Position numbers and translations under genes: made by a program. From Lachnospiraceae bacterium (GTDB taxonomy: Bacteria > Bacillota > Clostridia > Lachnospirales > Lachnospiraceae), in NCBI GenBank assembly GCA_902363835.1, contig CABJBM010000002.1, forward strand, positions 1 to 64,000: a stretch of DNA of 64,000 nt, given 5' to 3'. Below the pieces are notes generated by a model. The model did no database searches. It was not told where the DNA came from and saw only the letters and a program-made list of their open reading frames with translations. Positions 59,850 to 64,000 of this stretch are shown here, one piece after another; the stretch's first letter is position 1, and the number at the start of each line of letters is the position of its first letter.

Positions 59850-61304
59850 CTAAATCGTGCCATGTTTTTTTGCCGGACGATCCTCTCTCTTTGTGAACAG
59901 CATCTCAAATGCCGCAATGACGCGTGCTCTTGTCTCACCGGCATCAATGATATCATCAACATATCCTCTCTTAGCCGCAGAAAGAGCGCTGGATTGAAGA
60001 AGCCGGTAGCTTTCCGCCTTATCACTGATAAGGGCCTTTCCATCTTCAGCCTCTGCAATCTCATTGGCGTACATGATCTTTACCGCTTCCGTTGGTTCCA
60101 TCATGCCAATGGAGGCTGATGGCCACGCATAAACCACATCCGCTCCAATGGACTTGCTGTTCATGGTCAGATATGCCGTTCCAATTGCCTGCCCGAGAAT
60201 GACCGTTACCTTTGGAACCGTTGCATTGGCAAAAGCGTAAGTAAGCTTTGCTGCTGCTCTGGCGATTATTTTCTCGGAAGACTGGGAGGCCTCATATCCT
60301 TTTACATTTACCAAGGTAAGCACAGGAATGCTGAATGCATCACAGAAGTTAATGAATCCTGCAGCTTTTTCACAGCCCTGCCCGCTTAAAAGGGCATCGT
60401 ATTCCGCTGTCTTAAGACCGCTTTCATTATAAGACTCCGTTCGGTTTGCTACACAGCCCACTGTCATGCCATTTAAACGGATAAAGCCGGTTACCATGGA
60501 AGCAGCATATTCCTTCCTGGTCTCCATAAAAAACTGATTATCGGAAATTTGAGCCAACGCGATTGCCGTATCCCCCACATAATTTTCCAGATCAGAGCAT
60601 ACCCGGTTTAGATCGTCATTGCACTCACCATAAGACATGTCATCCTCACTGTTGGCAGGAAGAATAGAAATGAGAGTCCTGATTTTATATAAAATATCAT
60701 CCTCTTCTCCCGTGAAATCCACCAGGCCGGTTTCCCTGCTTTGATAGTCCGCGGAAGCTGTATTGCACTTTTCTGTATAATTTCCTTCAATAGCATTGGG
60801 GGAATTGACAAACAGTTTGCCTCCCTTGGTTTCCATAAAGGTAAAGTCTGCCATTGCTGCAGAAACAGCCATACCTCCGCCGCATGTTCCAAATATTGCT
60901 GTTATCTGAGGGATTACTCCGGATGCCAGAGTCTGACTCATATAAACTTCCCCAAATCCGTTCAGAGAATCAGTTGCTTCCTGAAGTCTTAATCCGGCAC
61001 AGTCAATGAGGCCAATAACCGGTGCGCCGGTTTTCAACGCCGTAGCGTAGAGTTTTGTAATCTTTTTCGCGTGCATCTCCCCTACGGAGCCGCCCAGAAC
61101 CGATGCATCCTGGCTGTAAACATATACAAGGCATCCTTCAATGGTACCATAGCCAGTAACAACACCGTCAGCAGGAGTTTCCTTTGCTGTCATGTTGAAG
61201 TCTGTGTTCCTTGCGGTAACATAGCCGCCAACTTCAACAAAACTGTTCTCATCAAGCAATGCGCGAATTCGGTCGCTTGCTGAGTTTTTCGTTGAATTAC
61301 TCAT
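59850..61304 (-). CDS. mmdA: Acyl-CoA carboxyltransferase (MmdA-like)
   Basis: This 484-residue protein is a crotonase-fold carboxyltransferase that moves carboxyl groups between acyl-CoA and biotin, as in methylmalonyl-CoA decarboxylase. Segments GLIDCAGLRLQEA, TAIFGTCGGGMAVSAAM and FCDAFSIPVLTLVNVKGYE are recognisable, though the N-terminal half is diverged from classical MmdA. The start MSNSTKNS at 61304 follows GGAGG. It is the first gene of the operon that also encodes an OadA-type enzyme. Glutaconyl- or malonyl-CoA specificity is not excluded. Confidence 0.88.
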   Translation of the reverse strand: MSNSTKNSASDRIRALLDENSFVEVGGYVTARNTDFNMTAKETPADGVVTGYGTIEGCLVYVYSQDASVLGGSVGEMHAKKITKLYATALKTGAPVIGLIDCAGLRLQEATDSLNGFGEVYMSQTLASGVIPQITAIFGTCGGGMAVSAAMADFTFMETKGGKLFVNSPNAIEGNYTEKCNTASADYQSRETGLVDFTGEEDDILYKIRTLISILPANSEDDMSYGECNDDLNRVCSDLENYVGDTAIALAQISDNQFFMETRKEYAASMVTGFIRLNGMTVGCVANRTESYNESGLKTAEYDALLSGQGCEKAAGFINFCDAFSIPVLTLVNVKGYEASQSSEKIIARAAAKLTYAFANATVPKVTVILGQAIGTAYLTMNSKSIGADVVYAWPSASIGMMEPTEAVKIMYANEIAEAEDGKALISDKAESYRLLQSSALSAAKRGYVDDIIDAGETRARVIAAFEMLFTKREDRPAKKHGTI

Positions 61305-61437
61305 TTTGCAATCCTCCATTTTGTAATATTTTTATGGCTCTTCGTTAAGTTATTAACAAAGAACCGTAGAATAACACCAATTTCTGCCAATTATAATTGT
61401 ATAACTAATTTAGGCAAATTTCAAGTACTTTTGGCAT

Positions 61438-61493
61438 AAAAAAGGACAGGAAACTATGAATTTCTTACAATCCATAATTTCCTGTCTTTTTTT
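61438..61493. terminator. Bidirectional-type terminator
   Basis: A long stem with A-rich and T-rich ends (61438-61454 with 61477-61493) has T runs on both strands. It ends the lipoprotein gene on the minus strand. The rest of the gap up to the decarboxylase operon (61305-61437) is AT-rich. Confidence 0.8.
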
Positions 61494-61572
61494 CATGTTA
61501 GCATTTTATCACAATCCCATATTCCAGGGCTGTTCACCTTGGGATCTATTTATCAATAAGCATAATACAGGC

Positions 61573-62151
61573 CTATTCCCTGATTTCCGTTATCCCAAGG
61601 CTTCCGTCTGATCGCTCCTGAAAGGTGATCTTTGACGTTCCCTCTCCCATGACCACGCCTTTATCCGTCATTTTCAGAGAAACGGTATCCACATTGGCCA
61701 CAGCTACCATCAGATCATCTCCAAACACCATATCCGGGTTCTGCTTAAGTAAATCCTCCTGATTGCTGAGAGTGATGGTTTCCCCATCGCCTGTTATGAG
61801 AATACAGGGATAAAACAACAGATCCCCAAAGGCCTGTAAATCCCTGTCTGCCACTGCTTCCTGGATCTTTTCGGCAAAAGCCTCCACCTTTTTTCCCGGT
61901 CCGGCGCTTTCCTCTTCCTCTGTGATTTCTGTTCCCGGCCCTGACTGGCCCATATCGTCTTCTGGCGCAGCCTTTTCATCAGCCTTTTCTTCTGTCCCGG
62001 ATTTCTCCATTTTGACGGCCGCAGTCTCTGATTTTGCCGCTTCCGAAGGTGAACTGCTTAAATCCGCGGCTCCCTTCCTGCCGCATCCGGCTGCCAGCAC
62101 CACAACAAAAACAGCGGCAAAGCAAAACAAACCGATTTTCTTTTTCAGCAT
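61573..62151 (-). CDS. Putative lipoprotein
   Basis: This 192-residue protein has a lipoprotein signal (hydrophobic FAAVFVVVLAAGC, lipid-bearing Cys near 24), an acidic low-complexity linker (35-95) and a C-terminal domain of about 95 residues (FAEKIQEAVADRDLQAFGDL) that may be NTF2-like. Function unknown. The start MLKKKIGLF at 62151 follows AGGGAGGAA. Confidence 0.82.
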   Translation of the reverse strand: MLKKKIGLFCFAAVFVVVLAAGCGRKGAADLSSSPSEAAKSETAAVKMEKSGTEEKADEKAAPEDDMGQSGPGTEITEEEESAGPGKKVEAFAEKIQEAVADRDLQAFGDLLFYPCILITGDGETITLSNQEDLLKQNPDMVFGDDLMVAVANVDTVSLKMTDKGVVMGEGTSKITFQERSDGSLGITEIRE

Positions 62152-62286
62152 TTTTCTGGTTCCTCCCTGCGTCCATTTTCTGGTTCGGCCACAGTATAGC
62201 ACCTGTCAGGATTATAAGTCAATAGAGTTTCAAAAACCGTAAACCTTAGTCACTTTTCCGTAAGATTCTCGTCTGTTCTTTCCCAA

Positions 62287-63132
62287 TTATTTGTACTCCT
62301 TATGGAGGGTAAATCCCCTTCCCCGCACCTCATTGACCTGGTTAATGATCATAAATGCATTGGGGTCTATCCCCATGACCAGCTCGTTGAGCTTAGACAG
62401 CTGCCTCCCTGATATTACCGTAAGAACGGTAAAGGAAGCTGTTCTTAAATGTCCCCCTTCACTGGCAAGCAGGGTGGTCCCCCTGTCCATCCGGGACTGG
62501 ATTGCCTGGTTGATCTCTTCATATTTTCCGCTTATGATTTTCACCTGCATCTGGTTGCGGCCGATGAGCAGCACCTTATCAAGAACCATGGAATACAAAA
62601 GCACCAGCAGGATTCCGTAAAGGATCTGCTCTTTATTGGAAAATATCATTTGTGACAGCAGGATCAGGCAGTCAAAGGCTGACATTGTCATGGATACAGA
62701 TAAATTCCATTTTTTGTTGAGAATCAAAGGGGGAATATCCATTCCTCCGGTGGAAGCGCCGGCCCGTATCACCATACCGATTCCCACTCCGATCAGAAGC
62801 CCGGAAAAAACAGTGGCAAGCATCCGGTCCCCGGTCATTGCCGCCTGTCCGAAGAGATTCTCAAATACCCCCAATATAAACGGATAATAAAAGGTGCTTA
62901 TCATGGTGGTAAACGCAAACTGCTTTCCTAAAAACAAGGCTCCTGCCGCAAACATTAAAATATTAAAGACCCCTACAAAAGCAGCTACGGGAATGCCAAA
63001 CTGATGATGGGCCACCAGGGCAAGCCCGGTGGTTCCGCCTGTGATCAGCCCCCCCGGCAGAATGAACAGAGATACGGCCAGAGCATAAATAGTATTGCCC
63101 ACAAGTATTGTGGCAATTTTTTTCATATTCAT
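62287..63132 (-). CDS. YitT family membrane protein
   Basis: This 281-residue protein has five to six membrane helices (residues 5-170; GNTIYALAVSLFILPGGLIT and GASTGGMDIPPLIL) and a C-terminal cytosolic DUF2179 domain. The family is widespread in Firmicutes; its role is not established, though transport is suspected. The start MNMKKIATIL is at 63132 (an ATG two codons later is possible). It follows the truncated carboxypeptidase gene in the same direction, separated by a strong hairpin. Confidence 0.9.
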   Translation of the reverse strand: MNMKKIATILVGNTIYALAVSLFILPGGLITGGTTGLALVAHHQFGIPVAAFVGVFNILMFAAGALFLGKQFAFTTMISTFYYPFILGVFENLFGQAAMTGDRMLATVFSGLLIGVGIGMVIRAGASTGGMDIPPLILNKKWNLSVSMTMSAFDCLILLSQMIFSNKEQILYGILLVLLYSMVLDKVLLIGRNQMQVKIISGKYEEINQAIQSRMDRGTTLLASEGGHLRTASFTVLTVISGRQLSKLNELVMGIDPNAFMIINQVNEVRGRGFTLHKEYK

Positions 63133-63258
63133 ACTTTTATCATTTCCTTTCCTGGGATAAACAAACACTTTTACTATATCATGTGTCAATATTTTATACA
63201 ATTTATTTCTGCCGTTTTTCCATCCCAAGGTGTTAAGAGGATTTCTCCACAGGGCAAA

Positions 63259-63309
63259 CAGGAATCAGGCAGAAGGGAACGTTTTCCGTTCCCTTCTGCC
63301 TGATTCCTG
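63259..63309 (-). terminator. Strong terminator-like hairpin
   Basis: A perfect 23-bp stem (63259-63281 with 63287-63309) lies 11 bases past the carboxypeptidase stop. The T tract is short (TGTTTG), but the stem is very stable. Confidence 0.8.
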
Positions 63310-63319
63310 TAAGTTTATC

Positions 63320-64000
63320 CTAAAAGGCAGGGATAATTCCCATAAGCCCTGGCATGGACAGATATCTATGAACAATGTTTCTCAAACACCAGGCCGTTGT
63401 CAGACGGTCCGCCCCCTGGGTCAGGCACACCGGATAGCTTTTTATAACTTCACCGTTTAAGCGGTAAACAACAGTCCCCACCACCTGGCCTTTGCGCACA
63501 GGGGCAGTTAATTCCTTGGGAATCTCTGTCCGTACCGTAACCTCCTCCTGGTCTGCCAGAAGGAAGTTTAAACTCTTCTCTTCCGCTCCTTCAATTCCGC
63601 AGGATACTGTAACCGGTTCATCCAGGCGCCCGGAGGAAGGGATCCCCTCCTTTACCGGAATCTCAGGAAAGTTGATGTCCTGATATACATTTTTGTAATG
63701 AAAGCGTTCCATTCCGTATTGAAACAGCTTTCTTGCATCCGACCATTTATAGGCCTTGTGGGGCGGCCAGCCGCAGCCTAAAAGGGCAATGGTGTAGACT
63801 CTTCCGCCATCCTGGGCCGCTCCCACATAAGAATACCCGGCCCCTCCCGTAAACCCTGTTTTTCCTGAAAATGCTCCGTCCATCATTGCCAGAAGGGTAT
63901 TGTGGTTGTTGCAGGAATAAGAACGTTTTCTTTCTAAGTCCATGAAGGAATAGCTTTTTGTTGCCGTGATTTCTAAGAATTCCTTGTTTTTTGGAGACTG
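63320..64000 (-). CDS. D-alanyl-D-alanine carboxypeptidase, C-terminal part (cut by window edge)
   Basis: The frame is open from the window edge, so the N-terminus with signal peptide and SxxK/SxN motifs is missing. The KTG box is present in FSGKTGFTGGAGYSYVG, followed by YTIALLGC, and a C-terminal beta-rich domain of about 110 residues as in PBP5/DacA-type enzymes. These remove the last D-Ala of peptidoglycan side chains. ATG-like codons inside are internal, not starts. Confidence 0.9.
   Translation of the reverse strand, partial: QSPKNKEFLEITATKSYSFMDLERKRSYSCNNHNTLLAMMDGAFSGKTGFTGGAGYSYVGAAQDGGRVYTIALLGCGWPPHKAYKWSDARKLFQYGMERFHYKNVYQDINFPEIPVKEGIPSSGRLDEPVTVSCGIEGAEEKSLNFLLADQEEVTVRTEIPKELTAPVRKGQVVGTVVYRLNGEVIKSYPVCLTQGADRLTTAWCLRNIVHRYLSMPGLMGIIPAF

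Overview
The window looks like a chromosome segment of an anaerobic, Gram-positive clostridium of the Lachnospiraceae type (Lacrimispora / [Clostridium] saccharolyticum-like). The reasons are strong AGGAGG ribosome binding sites, moderate-to-low GC, an ECF riboflavin transporter under an FMN riboswitch, a long single-chain PurL, an mcsA-mcsB-clpC operon, a Na+-pumping biotin decarboxylase operon, a dockerin/cohesin pair and a collagen-like surface protein. The genus is inferred from gene content only.

Layout. 1-1200: the 5' end of a group II intron behind a terminator, two small genes, tRNA-Ala(GGC) and a 25-base partial copy of that tRNA. 1275-2148: FMN riboswitch and ribU. 2293-6704: a leftward sugar operon (isomerase, DUF4867-type protein, transaldolase, xylulokinase). 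7010-17267: acetyltransferase, OLD-type nuclease, permease-asnB, rubredoxin-like NADH oxidoreductase, MerR regulator and a KimA-like K+ transporter. 17545-27043: purL, a phosphatase, a sigma-like protein without region 4, a LysR regulator, a nuclease-XPD helicase fusion and an HPr-like protein without the usual His. 27481-30269: tRNA-Trp, a YbjQ-like protein, a small gene under a LexA-box promoter and an MrpR-like inactive recombinase. 30528-33414: a Ca2+-type P-ATPase behind a structured leader. 33391-40304: accessory DNA with decayed or frameshifted genes, an AraC/C45-hydrolase pair and the collagen-like protein. 40348-44181: alpha-glucoside PTS, 6-phospho-alpha-glucosidase and RpiR regulator. 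44397-51068: radA and the clpC-mcsB-mcsA operon, headed by a GntR/YtrA-type regulator where CtsR would be expected. 51441-55616: a membrane cohesin protein and a secreted dockerin glucosaminidase. 55823-61304: a Na+-translocating decarboxylase operon with two different carboxyltransferases. 61573-64000: lipoprotein, YitT protein and a truncated D-Ala-D-Ala carboxypeptidase.

How genes work together. The PTS imports and phosphorylates alpha-glucosides, the GH4 enzyme hydrolyses them and the RpiR protein probably responds to the sugar phosphate. The decarboxylase operon couples biotin-dependent decarboxylation to Na+ export. The McsA/McsB/ClpC set marks proteins with phospho-arginine for degradation. 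The cohesin protein may hold the dockerin-bearing wall hydrolase at the membrane. The most unusual signals are two families of structured intergenic repeats, one with compensatory base changes between its copies; the nested hairpins before the P-type ATPase; the SOS-type promoter next to a recombinase-fold regulator; and the cohesin-dockerin pair.
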